DNA of 15,869 nt from Porticoccus sp041592135 (GCA_041592135.1 JBFHQR010000044.1); one strand, 5' to 3'; counted from the stretch's first letter, positions 7,145 to 14,070 are shown. Numbers and translations: made by a program. The notes: generated by a model from the sequence alone, not told the origin.

Positions 7145-8434
7145 ATGATCAGCAGACAGGAATTTGCCCGGCGCCGAGAAACTCTCATCGAGCTGATGGC
7201 GGAAAACAGCATTGCCATCGTCACCGCGGCGCCGGAGCGGGTGCGCAACCGCGATGTCCATTATCCCTACCGCCAGGACAGCGACTTCTACTACCTGACG
7301 GGCTTTCCGGAGCCCGAAGCGGTGCTGGTGCTGGTGCCCGGCCGGGCGCAGGGCCAGTTCCTGCTGTTTTGTCGCGACCGCAACCCGGAGCGGGAGATAT
7401 GGGACGGCTATCGCGCCGGCCCCGAGGGCGCCTGTGCCGAATACGGTGCCGACGACGCCTTCCCCATCGACGATATCGACGACATCCTGCCGGGGCTGCT
7501 GGAAGGCCGCGACCGGGTCTATTACGCCATGGGCAAGGACCCCGCCTTTGACCGCCACCTGATGGACTGGGTCAACAGTATTCGCGCCCGCGCCAGAACC
7601 GGGGCGACGCCGCCCGGTGAATTTGTCGATCTGGACCACCTGCTGCACGAGCTGCGCTTGTTCAAAAGCAGCGCCGAGCAAAAAATCATGCGCACCGCCG
7701 GGGAAATTTCCGCCCGCGCCCACCGCCGTGCCATGCAGGTGTGCCGCCCCGGCATGTACGAGTACCAGTTGCAGGCGGAAATCGAACACGAGTTCGCCAT
7801 GGCCGGTTCGCGCTTTCCCGCCTATGGCTCCATCGTCGGCGGTGGCGCCAACGGCTGCATCCTGCATTACGTGGAGAACAGCGCTCAACTGAAAGACGGC
7901 GATCTGGTGTTGATCGATGCGGGCTGCGAGTTGCAGCACTACGCCTCGGATATCACCCGCACCTTCCCGGTCAACGGCAAGTTCTCGGCGGAGCAGAAGG
8001 CCGTCTACGATGTGGTGCTGCAATCCCAGTTGGCGGCCATCGAGGTCTGCAAGGTGGGCAACCACTGGAATGATCCCCACCAGGTTACCGTCGAAGTGAT
8101 CACCGACGGCCTGGTCGATCTCGGCCTGCTCAATGGCGAGCGCAACGAACTGATCGAAACCGGCGCCTACCGGGATTTCTATATGCACCGCGCCGGCCAC
8201 TGGCTGGGCATGGATGTGCACGACGTCGGCGACTACAAGGTGCACGACGAGTGGCGGGTGCTGGAGCCGGGCATCTACATCTCCCCGGACAATCAAAAGG
8301 TGGACGCCCGCTGGCGCGGCATCGGCATTCGCATCGAGGATGATGTGCTGGTCAGAACCAAGGGTCCGACGGTGCTGTCCGGCGATGCCCCCAAGACCAC
8401 CGGGGATATCGAAGCCCTGATGGCCGATAAATAG
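7145..8434 (+). CDS. pepP: Xaa-Pro aminopeptidase II (aminopeptidase P)
   Basis: Di-manganese M24B peptidase that removes N-terminal residues preceding proline. It is 429 aa, starting at ATG 7145, and has the N-terminal domain typical of PepP (RDVHYPYRQDSDFYYLTGFPEPEAV) followed by the pita-bread catalytic domain from about 175. Metal ligands are all present: D258 and D269 (LIDAGCELQHYASDIT), H352 (HRAGHWLG), E374 (LEPGIYI) and E398 (IRIEDD); H359 is the equivalent of the second catalytic histidine. The open frame extends upstream through ygfB in another frame; that extension is not real. The position between ygfB and ubiH matches E. coli. Confidence 0.96.
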   Translation: MISRQEFARRRETLIELMAENSIAIVTAAPERVRNRDVHYPYRQDSDFYYLTGFPEPEAVLVLVPGRAQGQFLLFCRDRNPEREIWDGYRAGPEGACAEYGADDAFPIDDIDDILPGLLEGRDRVYYAMGKDPAFDRHLMDWVNSIRARARTGATPPGEFVDLDHLLHELRLFKSSAEQKIMRTAGEISARAHRRAMQVCRPGMYEYQLQAEIEHEFAMAGSRFPAYGSIVGGGANGCILHYVENSAQLKDGDLVLIDAGCELQHYASDITRTFPVNGKFSAEQKAVYDVVLQSQLAAIEVCKVGNHWNDPHQVTVEVITDGLVDLGLLNGERNELIETGAYRDFYMHRAGHWLGMDVHDVGDYKVHDEWRVLEPGIYISPDNQKVDARWRGIGIRIEDDVLVRTKGPTVLSGDAPKTTGDIEALMADK

Positions 8435-8484
8435 ATAGATGGCGGGTAACTAGATTGCAGGCCAATAGCGTGCGGGAAAGTAGC

Positions 8485-9780
8485 GTGAGCACCGAGCGAC
8501 GAGATTCAGTGGATATTGCCATTGTCGGCGGCGGCATGGTGGGCGCCAGCCTGGCGCTGTTGCTGTCGGCCCTCAACCCCAAGTGGCGCATCCGGGTGAT
8601 CGAGGCGGTGGCACTCGAGCAGAGCGGCCAAGCGGCGCAACCTGTCCCGGTGCAACCCAGTTTCGATGCCCGTTCCACGGCGCTGTCGCAAAGCAGCCGG
8701 GAGATTTTTGAGCAGTTGGGCCTGTGGGCGGACCTTGCCCCCGGACTCGCGGCGATCAGCCAGATTCATGTTTCCGATCGCGGCCATATGGGCACCGCGC
8801 GCCTCCACGCCGCCGAGCAGCGGCTGCCGGCCCTCGGCTATGTGGTGGAAAACCGCTGGTTGGGCAGCGTGCTGATGCAGGCCCTGCAACGGGCGCCGAA
8901 CGTGGCATTGCTGGCGCCGGCCAGTGTGGTCGCGGTGGTGCCGCGTCGGGACGGCGTCTTGCTGTCGCTGGAGACCAGCGGGGCTGCTGAGGGCGGTGAC
9001 GGGTTCAGCCCGTTTTTGGCCCGGCTGCTGGTGGTGGCGGACGGTGCCCAGTCGCGCACCCGCGATCTGCTGGGCATTTCTGCCAGCAGCAAGGATTACG
9101 GCCAGGTGGCGATCATCGCCAATCTGTCCCTGCAGCAGGATCACGGCGGTGTCGCCTACGAGCGCTTTACCGATCTGGGTCCCATGGCCCTGTTGCCGCT
9201 GTTGCCCCTCGACGGCGAGCACCGGGCGGCGCTGATCTGGACGCTGCCGCCGGAACGGGCCGCCGCCATGCTGGCGGCAGATGACGCGGCCTTTCTCGCC
9301 GAGCTGCAACAGCGCTTCGGCCACCGGCTCGGTCACTTCCAGCGGGTCGGCAGCCGCCACAGTTATCCCATCCGGCTGATTACCAGCGATGAACAGGTGC
9401 GCCGCCACGTGGTAGTGGCGGGCAATGCCGCGCACTCCCTGCATCCGGTGGCGGGACAGGGCTTCAATCTGGCCCTGCGGGATCTGGCGGTGCTGGCGGA
9501 GGTACTCGGTGAAACCGTCGCCGGTGACGAGGCCATCGGCGATCTGCCGGTACTGCAGCGCTATCTGCAGCGCCAGCAGGCCGACCAGCAACAAACCATT
9601 TTACTCAGCGACCTGTTGCCCCGCGTGTTTGGCCTGGATGCCGCGCCGGTGGCGCTGGCCCGCAACATGGGCCTGCTGGCGCTGGATGCGGTGCCGCTGT
9701 TGCGGCAGCAGTTCGCCCGCCTCGGCATGGGGCTGGAAACCCGTGGCACCGACCTGCAGCGAGGTGTTGCCAATGACTGA
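8485..9780 (+). CDS. ubiH: 2-octaprenyl-6-methoxyphenol hydroxylase
   Basis: FAD-dependent aromatic hydroxylase of ubiquinone biosynthesis (ring C1 hydroxylation), part of the cytosolic/membrane-associated Ubi complex. Visible: the N-terminal Rossmann FAD motif DIAIVGGGMVGAS, the DG motif VVADGAQSRTRDLLG in the middle, and the C-terminal FAD ribityl motif GNAAHSLHPVAGQGFNLALRD. GNAAH rather than GDAAH is common in UbiH. The likely start is GTG 8485, with GGGAAAG about five bases upstream. GTG 8470 and TTG 8455 are alternatives in the same frame, adding 5 or 10 residues; no ATG fits. It begins about 50 bases after pepP and overlaps the next gene by 8 bases. Assignment as UbiH rather than UbiI rests on gene order and the motif. 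Confidence 0.93.
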   Translation: MSTERRDSVDIAIVGGGMVGASLALLLSALNPKWRIRVIEAVALEQSGQAAQPVPVQPSFDARSTALSQSSREIFEQLGLWADLAPGLAAISQIHVSDRGHMGTARLHAAEQRLPALGYVVENRWLGSVLMQALQRAPNVALLAPASVVAVVPRRDGVLLSLETSGAAEGGDGFSPFLARLLVVADGAQSRTRDLLGISASSKDYGQVAIIANLSLQQDHGGVAYERFTDLGPMALLPLLPLDGEHRAALIWTLPPERAAAMLAADDAAFLAELQQRFGHRLGHFQRVGSRHSYPIRLITSDEQVRRHVVVAGNAAHSLHPVAGQGFNLALRDLAVLAEVLGETVAGDEAIGDLPVLQRYLQRQQADQQQTILLSDLLPRVFGLDAAPVALARNMGLLALDAVPLLRQQFARLGMGLETRGTDLQRGVAND

Positions 9781-10990
9781 TCACCAGTTCGATATCGTGG
9801 TGGTCGGCGCCGGCATGGTGGGCGCCAGTTTTGCCGCCCTGGTGGCGGGATCGGACTGGGGGCAAACCCTGCGCATCGGTGTGCTGGAAGCCAGCCCGTT
9901 TGCGATGCCGGATCTCTCCGATAGCTTTGATCCCCGGGTGGTGGCTCTGACCGCCACCTCCCGCCAGTTGCTGGACCGCGTGGGGGTGTGGCAACAGATC
10001 GCCGACCGGCGCGCCTGCCCCTACCGCCGCATGGCGGTGTGGGAGGCCGATGGCACCGGCCACATCGAATTCGACTGCGCCGAAGTGCGCCAGCCCAACC
10101 TCGGCCACATTGTCGAAAATGCCCTGATCGTGCAGGCGCTGCTGCAGCGGCTGGGACAGCTGCCCAATGTGACGCTGCTGTGCCCGGCCCAGGTAACGGG
10201 GCTTGAGCGGGAGGCCGACAGCCAGGCCGTGATTATTCGCCTGGCGGATGGCGGCAGCGTCGCCACCCGGCTGTTGGCCGCCGCCGATGGCGCCCACTCC
10301 AAGGTGCGCGAACTGTGCGGCCTGCCACTGCGCCAGTGGGATTACGGTCACCAGGCCATTGTCACCACGGTGACCACCGAGCGGGAACACGGCTACACCG
10401 CCCGCCAGCGCTTTCTCCCCGAGGGGCCGCTGGCATTCCTGCCGCTGCGGGATGAACAGGGCGATTGCCACCACTGCTCCATCGTCTGGTCCCAGCAGCC
10501 GGAAAAGGCCGCCGAGTTGATGGCGCTGGACGATGCCGCCTTTTGCCGGGCGCTGACTCGGGCCGGTGATCACTGTCTGGGTGAAGTGGTCGCCGTCGAT
10601 AAACGCTATGCCATTCCCCTGTGGCAGCGCCATGCGGTGGACTACGTACTGCCCGGCGTGGCCCTGCTGGGGGATGCCGCCCACACCATCCACCCGCTGG
10701 CGGGCCAAGGAGTCAACCTCGGCTTTCAGGATGTGCTGGTGCTGGCGGAGGAAGTGCAGCGCTCGCTGTCGCGGCAGCTGTCCCCCGGTGAGCTGAATGG
10801 CCTGAAGCGCTACCAGCGCCGCCGCAAACCCCACAATCTGGGCATGATGGTCACCATGGAAGGCTTCAAGCGCCTGTTTGAGTCCCGGGGACTGCCCCTG
10901 CGCCTGCTGCGCAACGACGGCCTGAAGCTCGCCAACCGGCTGGGTCCGATTAAAAATCGCCTGGTTCGCCAGGCGATGGGCCTTGGCTGA
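9773..10990 (+). CDS. ubiI: 2-octaprenylphenol (C5) hydroxylase, UbiI/VisC type
   Basis: A 405-aa paralogue of the preceding gene, a class A flavin monooxygenase that hydroxylates C5 of the ubiquinone ring precursor. Motifs: FDIVVVGAGMVGASFAALV at the N-terminus, LLAAADGAHSKVRELCG, and LLGDAAHTIHPLAGQGVNLG with the canonical GDAAH. The ATG at 9773 lies inside the last codons of ubiH (8-base overlap) with GAGG at 9761-9764 as ribosome binding site, so translation is probably coupled. The gene order ubiH-ubiI is as in E. coli. Unlike E. coli, the next gene is gcvH rather than gcvT. Confidence 0.93.
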   Translation: MTDHQFDIVVVGAGMVGASFAALVAGSDWGQTLRIGVLEASPFAMPDLSDSFDPRVVALTATSRQLLDRVGVWQQIADRRACPYRRMAVWEADGTGHIEFDCAEVRQPNLGHIVENALIVQALLQRLGQLPNVTLLCPAQVTGLEREADSQAVIIRLADGGSVATRLLAAADGAHSKVRELCGLPLRQWDYGHQAIVTTVTTEREHGYTARQRFLPEGPLAFLPLRDEQGDCHHCSIVWSQQPEKAAELMALDDAAFCRALTRAGDHCLGEVVAVDKRYAIPLWQRHAVDYVLPGVALLGDAAHTIHPLAGQGVNLGFQDVLVLAEEVQRSLSRQLSPGELNGLKRYQRRRKPHNLGMMVTMEGFKRLFESRGLPLRLLRNDGLKLANRLGPIKNRLVRQAMGLG

Positions 10991-11012
10991 CCGAAAGCGC
11001 TGTTGCCAGCTC

Positions 11013-11041
11013 TTTAGTTTGGGCGCATTCGGGTTTAAAAT
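11013..11041 (+). promoter_or_regulatory. Possible promoter of gcvH
   Basis: TTTAGT (11013-11018), a 17-base spacer and TAAAAT (11036-11041). The -10 has 5 of 6 consensus bases and the -35 only 3 of 6. It lies in the 89-base gap between ubiI and gcvH. No glycine riboswitch could be recognised in this short leader. Confidence 0.35.
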
Positions 11042-11079
11042 CCCCGCAGTTTTTGACCGCTAATCTTGAGGAAGCCACC

Positions 11080-11469
11080 ATGAGCGAGACCCCTTCTGAC
11101 CTGAAATACGCCAGCACCCACGAATGGGCTCGCGACGAAGGTGATGGCACTGTGACCGTGGGTATTACCGACCACGCCCAGGACGCCCTCGGCGACGTGG
11201 TCTATGTGGAGCTGCCCGAGATCGGCGCCATCGTCACCGCCGGTGATGAAGCGGGGGTGGTGGAATCGGTGAAAGCGGCTTCCGATGTCTATGCGCCGGT
11301 GTCCGGCGAGGTGATTGCCATCAACGAGCTGCTGGAAAATGCCCCGGAAACCATCAATGACTCCCCCTACGACGACGGCTGGTTCTACAAAATCAAAATG
11401 TCCGAGCCGGAAGAGCTGGACGACCTGATGGATGCCGAGGCCTACGCCGACGCTTCCGGCGACGACTGA
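11080..11469 (+). CDS. gcvH: Glycine cleavage system H protein
   Basis: Lipoyl carrier that shuttles the aminomethyl group between the P, T and L proteins of the glycine cleavage complex. The 129-aa sequence has the family layout: KYASTHEWARDE near the N-terminus, ALGDVVYVELPEIGA, and the lipoylation site K65 in VESVKAASDVYAP. The C-terminus NDSPYDDGWFYKIKM is typical. I chose the ATG at 11080 because GAGGAAG lies just upstream; an in-frame start at 11053 would add nine unlikely residues. gcvT and gcvP, its usual partners, are not adjacent: ubiI lies upstream and a terminator then hemB downstream. A strong hairpin terminator follows 25 bases after the stop. Confidence 0.97.
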   Translation: MSETPSDLKYASTHEWARDEGDGTVTVGITDHAQDALGDVVYVELPEIGAIVTAGDEAGVVESVKAASDVYAPVSGEVIAINELLENAPETINDSPYDDGWFYKIKMSEPEELDDLMDAEAYADASGDD

Positions 11470-11490
11470 TTCGTCCGGTTGAAACATCAA

Positions 11491-11522
11491 AAAGGGGCTG
11501 CCATTGGCAGCCCCTTTCTTTT
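11491..11522 (+). terminator. Intrinsic terminator after gcvH
   Basis: A perfect 12-bp inverted repeat AAAGGGGCTGCC / GGCAGCCCCTTT with loop ATT, followed by a TTTCTTTT tract. The A-rich left side means it could also work on the minus strand for hemB read-through, though it lies about 110 bases beyond the hemB stop. Confidence 0.9.
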
Positions 11523-11566
11523 GCCGGTAACTAATGTGCCGGTACGTAATGGTCGCTCAGGGAGTT

Positions 11567-11620
11567 AAGAGCCCTCAGCGGATAAAGAGCCTTCAGCGGA
11601 TAAAGAGCCTTCAGCGGATA
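11567..11620 (-). repeat. Three tandem 18-bp repeats just downstream of hemB
   Basis: The plus-strand unit AAGAGCCTTCAGCGGATA repeats at 11567-11584 (one mismatch, CCC for CCT), 11585-11602 and 11603-11620, with a partial fourth unit (AAAGAGCCCTT) running to the hemB stop at 11631-11633. On the hemB strand the unit is 18 bases with no in-frame stop, and would read (LSAEGS)x3 in the hemB frame after its TAA, then end at another TAA. It is a slippage-type expansion of the hemB trailer. Confidence 0.9.
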
Positions 11621-11630
11621 AAAAGAGCCC

Positions 11631-12644
11631 TTATTTGTTTAACAGCCTCGCCGCCTCCATGGCAAAGTATGTGAGCACCCCATCGGCTCCGGCGCGCTTG
11701 AAGCACAGCAGCGATTCGAGAATGATCTGCTCGCGATTCAGCCAGCCATTCTGGAACGCCGCACAGTGCATGGCGTATTCGCCGCTCACCTGGTACACAA
11801 AGGTGGGGGCTTTCAGTTCATCCTTCACCCGCCGCACCACATCCAGGTAGGGCATGCCCGGCTTCACCATGATCATGTCCGCCCCTTCCTGCAAATCCAG
11901 GGCGCACTCGTGTAATGCTTCATCGCTATTGGCCGGGTCCATCTGATAGGTTTTTTTGTCGCCGCCCTTGATGTTGGCGGCGGAACCCACCGCATCCCGG
12001 AACGGGCCGTAATAGCTGGAGGCGTACTTGGCGGAATAGGCCATGATGCGGGTGTTCACATGGCCGTGCTGTTCCAGAATATTGCGCACCGCACCGATGC
12101 GACCATCCATCATGTCCGAGGGTGCCACCACATCGGCACCGGCCGCGGCGTGGGACAATGCCTGTTTGATCAGGGTTTCCACGGTGATGTCGTTCAGCAC
12201 ATAGCCGCTGTGCTCGTCGATAATGCCGTCCTGGCCGTGTACAGTGAACGGGTCCAATGCCACGTCGGTCATCACCCCCAGTTCCGGCACAGCATCCTTG
12301 ATCGCCTTCACCGCCCGCTGGGCCAGACCGTCCGGATTGTAGGCCTCTTCCGCCAGCAACGTCTTGGCGGACTGCGGCGTCACCGGGAACAGCGCCACCA
12401 TGGGAATGCCGAGGTCGGCGATCTCCCGGGCCTGTTGCACCAGCAGGTCGATGGACAGTCGTTCGATGCCGGGCATGGAGGCCACCGCCTCGCGCTGGCC
12501 GGAACCCTCCAGCACAAACACCGGGTAAATCAGGTCGTCGGGGGTCAGCACCGATTCGCGCACCAGGCGGCGGGAAAAATCGTCGGCGCGGTTGCGACGC
12601 AGGCGGGTGGCGGGAAAGGGTCCGCGATTGTGGCTGAAACTCAT
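11631..12644 (-). CDS. hemB: Delta-aminolevulinic acid dehydratase (porphobilinogen synthase)
   Basis: Condenses two 5-aminolevulinate molecules to porphobilinogen in tetrapyrrole (haem) synthesis; cytosolic octamer. The 337-aa protein has both active-site lysines, K206 in MAYSAKYASSYYGPFRD and K261 in MVKPGMPYLDVVR. The metal-binding loop is DVALDPFTVHGQDG (A129, D131, D139) instead of the three-cysteine Zn loop, so this is the Mg-dependent, Pseudomonas-type enzyme. I chose ATG 12644: it gives MSFSHNRGPFP, GGAG lies five bases before it, and the promoter at 12673-12701 leaves a short leader. The longer frame starting at 12701 would begin inside that promoter. hemB is transcribed away from the accessory segment. 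Confidence 0.97.
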   Translation of the reverse strand: MSFSHNRGPFPATRLRRNRADDFSRRLVRESVLTPDDLIYPVFVLEGSGQREAVASMPGIERLSIDLLVQQAREIADLGIPMVALFPVTPQSAKTLLAEEAYNPDGLAQRAVKAIKDAVPELGVMTDVALDPFTVHGQDGIIDEHSGYVLNDITVETLIKQALSHAAAGADVVAPSDMMDGRIGAVRNILEQHGHVNTRIMAYSAKYASSYYGPFRDAVGSAANIKGGDKKTYQMDPANSDEALHECALDLQEGADMIMVKPGMPYLDVVRRVKDELKAPTFVYQVSGEYAMHCAAFQNGWLNREQIILESLLCFKRAGADGVLTYFAMEAARLLNK

Positions 12645-12672
12645 GGCTGCTCCGGGTTTGCTAAGCCTGAGG

Positions 12673-12701
12673 ATAATAGGTGGGATGGGGCGGTTAATCA
12701 A
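12673..12701 (-). promoter_or_regulatory. Sigma70-type promoter of hemB
   Basis: On the minus strand there is TTGATT (12701-12696), a 17-base spacer and TATTAT (12678-12673). The -35 has 4 of 6 consensus bases and the -10 has 5 of 6. The predicted start is near 12666, giving a leader of about 22 bases. Confidence 0.7.
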
Positions 12702-13052
12702 TTTGTTGCAACGGCAGTCACCCGGCAGCGGTTGCGAGCCCTGACAGGGAGTGGAATACTTGTGCCAATTGCGAGGGAAGGGCGGTCATGTGCGGCAAGC
12801 CCGCCACAAACCAAGGGAATGGTGATGACGATATTGCAAAACAACCCTATCGAACCGGCAACGAATTCAGCTTGCCAGCTTTTTTTGTCCAGCAGACTAA
12901 ACACGACCCTGATAACAGATTTTGGAAATCTGGTGGTGTATAGATTGTTGTGGAAATCAACGTGTTACGGAAGACTACGGGTGCCAGCATAATATATTAC
13001 AGTGGCCGCCTTTTAATAATTATTATGAGGCCGAAGGCCTCATTAACAGACT
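12702..13052. other. Intergenic segment upstream of hemB, transition to AT-rich accessory DNA
   Basis: No recognisable gene. Base composition changes from GC-rich to AT-rich at about 12,840-12,900. Two short overlapping plus-strand frames exist. One at 12788-12943 (51 codons, MCGKPATNQG...) has GAGGGAAGGG just upstream; the other at 12819-12992 (57 codons, MVMTILQNNP...) has AAGGGA upstream. Neither resembles anything I know, and only one at most could be real. A perfect inverted repeat CAGATTT-TGG-AAATCTG lies at 12916-12932. AT-rich -10-like sequence occurs near 12989-12995 (CATAAT) without a matching -35. No integron integrase or intact second attC is seen. Any promoter that drives the downstream cassette gene should lie here. 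Confidence 0.5.
13025..13043. repeat. Perfect hairpin ATGAGGCC-GAA-GGCCTCAT
   Basis: An 8-bp perfect inverted repeat with a 3-base loop, 10 bases before the cassette junction. On the minus strand it is followed by an A/T-rich tract (ATAATTATTAAAA), so it could be a weak terminator in that direction. It could equally be part of the recombination site neighbourhood. Confidence 0.6.
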
Positions 13053-13059
13053 GTTAAGC
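13043..13059 (+). other. Cassette 5' junction: GTTAAGC core site inside a palindrome
   Basis: GTTAAGC at 13053-13059 fits the integron core site GTTRRRY; integron integrases cut between G and TT, so the cassette would start at 13054. It is the right half of the perfect palindrome TTAACAG-A-CTGTTAA (13043-13057), an AAC...GTT pair of inverted boxes like the simple site of attI. No attC R'' box (RYYYAAC) is found upstream, so this is either an attI-like site that has lost its integrase or a secondary insertion site. The palindrome could alternatively be an operator. Confidence 0.6.
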
Positions 13060-14068
13060 TTCTTCAAAATCGGAGTAATAAATGGCTAGAAGAAAATCTC
13101 CTCCCGTTAAAGAAAAAATACCATTGGAGTTGGCGGCTCCAAGAGAGGAAGCAAAAGAAAAGCTCCAAGCTAGGATTGAGCAGGGTAAATCGTTGCACTC
13201 GAAACCGATAAATACACCGCAAGAGCTAGATGCCGAAGAAAAAGCATATGAAAAGTGGGATTCTTTCAATAAAGAGCTTCTAAAGCGATTGTTTACTTCA
13301 GATGAGCTATGCGAGGAATACAGTCGTTGGGTAGGTGGCGCTGTAATGATGATGAGAGAGCGCTACTTTAGTGAGAAGGTGTCTGAGCACCAAGAAGAAA
13401 TAGACGAGAAAATACACCGATTAGACTCCGTCATTGAAAGGCTTGAGCTGATCCCCGAATCAATATCAATTGAATCATCTTTGGTTAATAAGATAGAACC
13501 AGCAGCCCCTCTTGATAAATCGAAAATATTTATCGTTCATGGCCATGATAACGAGGCGAAATTGGAGGTTGCTAGGTTCATAGAACAAATAGGATTCACG
13601 CCGATCATTCTCCATGAGCAGGCCAGTGGAAGTAAAACGATTATTGAGAAAATTGAGTCTTACTCAGATGTAGGTTTTGGCATCGTTATTTATACGCCCT
13701 GTGACATCGGAAAGAAAAATAGTGATGCAGCTTCTTATCAGGGGAGAGCTCGCCAAAACGTGGTGTTTGAGCATGGGTTCCTAATTGGCAAGCTTGGTCG
13801 ATCTCGAGTTTGCTCGCTAGTGAAAGGTGATGTGGAAAAACCGAACGATATTTCGGGCGTGGTGTACACATCAATGGACGGTGGGAGCTGGAAAATTGAA
13901 CTGGCTAAAGAGCTAAGAGCCGCAGAGTACCCGATTGATATGAATAAAGTAATTTAAGCTTAACAAGCGGCTCCACGCAGACACCCAAACCTACGCTGCT
14001 TTTGTGGGTTTCGCTGCGCTCACTTTACCACAAAAGCCTCTCCGGTTTGGGCGCTGGTGAGCCGAGCG
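13054..14068 (+). mobile_element. Single-gene integron cassette carrying a TIR-like gene
   Basis: The boundaries are set by the G/TT cut positions of the 5' core site GTTAAGC (13053-13059) and of the R' GTT at the end of the attC (14068-14070), giving a unit of about 1,015 bp. The decisive sign is that the attC R'' box GCTTAAC (13958-13964) is the exact reverse complement of the 5' core GTTAAGC, as expected because R'' and R' pair in the excised circle. The gene fills the cassette: 28 bases of leader with a ribosome binding site but no promoter, and the attC begins directly after the stop codon. This compact layout is typical of cassettes. No integrase gene is in the window. Confidence 0.85.
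13082..13957 (+). CDS. TIR-like domain protein, putative NAD-cleaving anti-phage effector
   Basis: A 291-aa cytosolic protein. Residues 1-140 are charged and helical with no family I recognise; a coiled coil is likely around 98-124. Residues 147-285 form a TIR-like domain of the 'predicted nucleotide-binding protein with TIR-like domain' type (PF10137), seen in CBASS/Pycsar and TIR-STING effectors. Visible blocks are KIFIVHGHDNEAK (148-160), SGSKTIIEKIE (182-192), FGIVIYTPCD (199-208) and RQNVVFEHGFLIGKLGR (224-240). E230 sits where the NADase catalytic glutamate of these TIR domains is expected. GGAG at 13072-13075 precedes the ATG. The gene is AT-rich, with AGA/AGG and ATA codons unlike its neighbours, consistent with transfer. 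No cyclase, sensor or other partner gene is adjacent. The domain call is confident; NADase activity and defence are inference. Confidence 0.85.
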   Translation: MARRKSPPVKEKIPLELAAPREEAKEKLQARIEQGKSLHSKPINTPQELDAEEKAYEKWDSFNKELLKRLFTSDELCEEYSRWVGGAVMMMRERYFSEKVSEHQEEIDEKIHRLDSVIERLELIPESISIESSLVNKIEPAAPLDKSKIFIVHGHDNEAKLEVARFIEQIGFTPIILHEQASGSKTIIEKIESYSDVGFGIVIYTPCDIGKKNSDAASYQGRARQNVVFEHGFLIGKLGRSRVCSLVKGDVEKPNDISGVVYTSMDGGSWKIELAKELRAAEYPIDMNKVI

Positions 14069-14070
14069 TT
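13958..14070 (+). other. attC recombination site, interrupted at R' by an IS
   Basis: A highly structured site immediately after the TIR-like gene. Paired arms from outside in: R'' GCTTAAC (13958-13964) with R' GTT(A...) at 14068-14070 and beyond; L'' GGCTC (13969-13973) with L' GAGCC (14059-14063); CCCAAACC (13984-13991) with GGTTTGGG (14044-14051); GCTTTTGTGG (13998-14007) with CCACAAAAGC (14028-14037). The terminal loop is 20 bases (14008-14027) and contains CGCTGCGCTCA, of a kind often seen in attC loops. Box spacing and imperfect pairing between L and R boxes fit known attC architecture, and the length is similar to Vibrio repeats. After GTT the sequence changes to the IS left end. Confidence 0.88.

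Noticed and set aside
7058..8296. A 412-codon minus-strand frame opposite pepP, and similar long frames opposite ubiH (8506-9594) and ubiI (9605-10834)
   Set aside because: All are shadows of clear genes with intact catalytic motifs; the high GC content produces long antisense frames.
12060..12992. A 310-codon plus-strand frame running from hemB into the upstream region
   Set aside because: Most of it is antisense to hemB. Only the last 57 codons (from 12819) lie in intergenic DNA, and they are mentioned as a weak small-frame candidate.
13958..14070. Reading the hairpin after the TIR-like gene as a simple transcription terminator
   Set aside because: There is no T tract after the stem, and the nested arms plus the R''/core-site match fit an attC much better.
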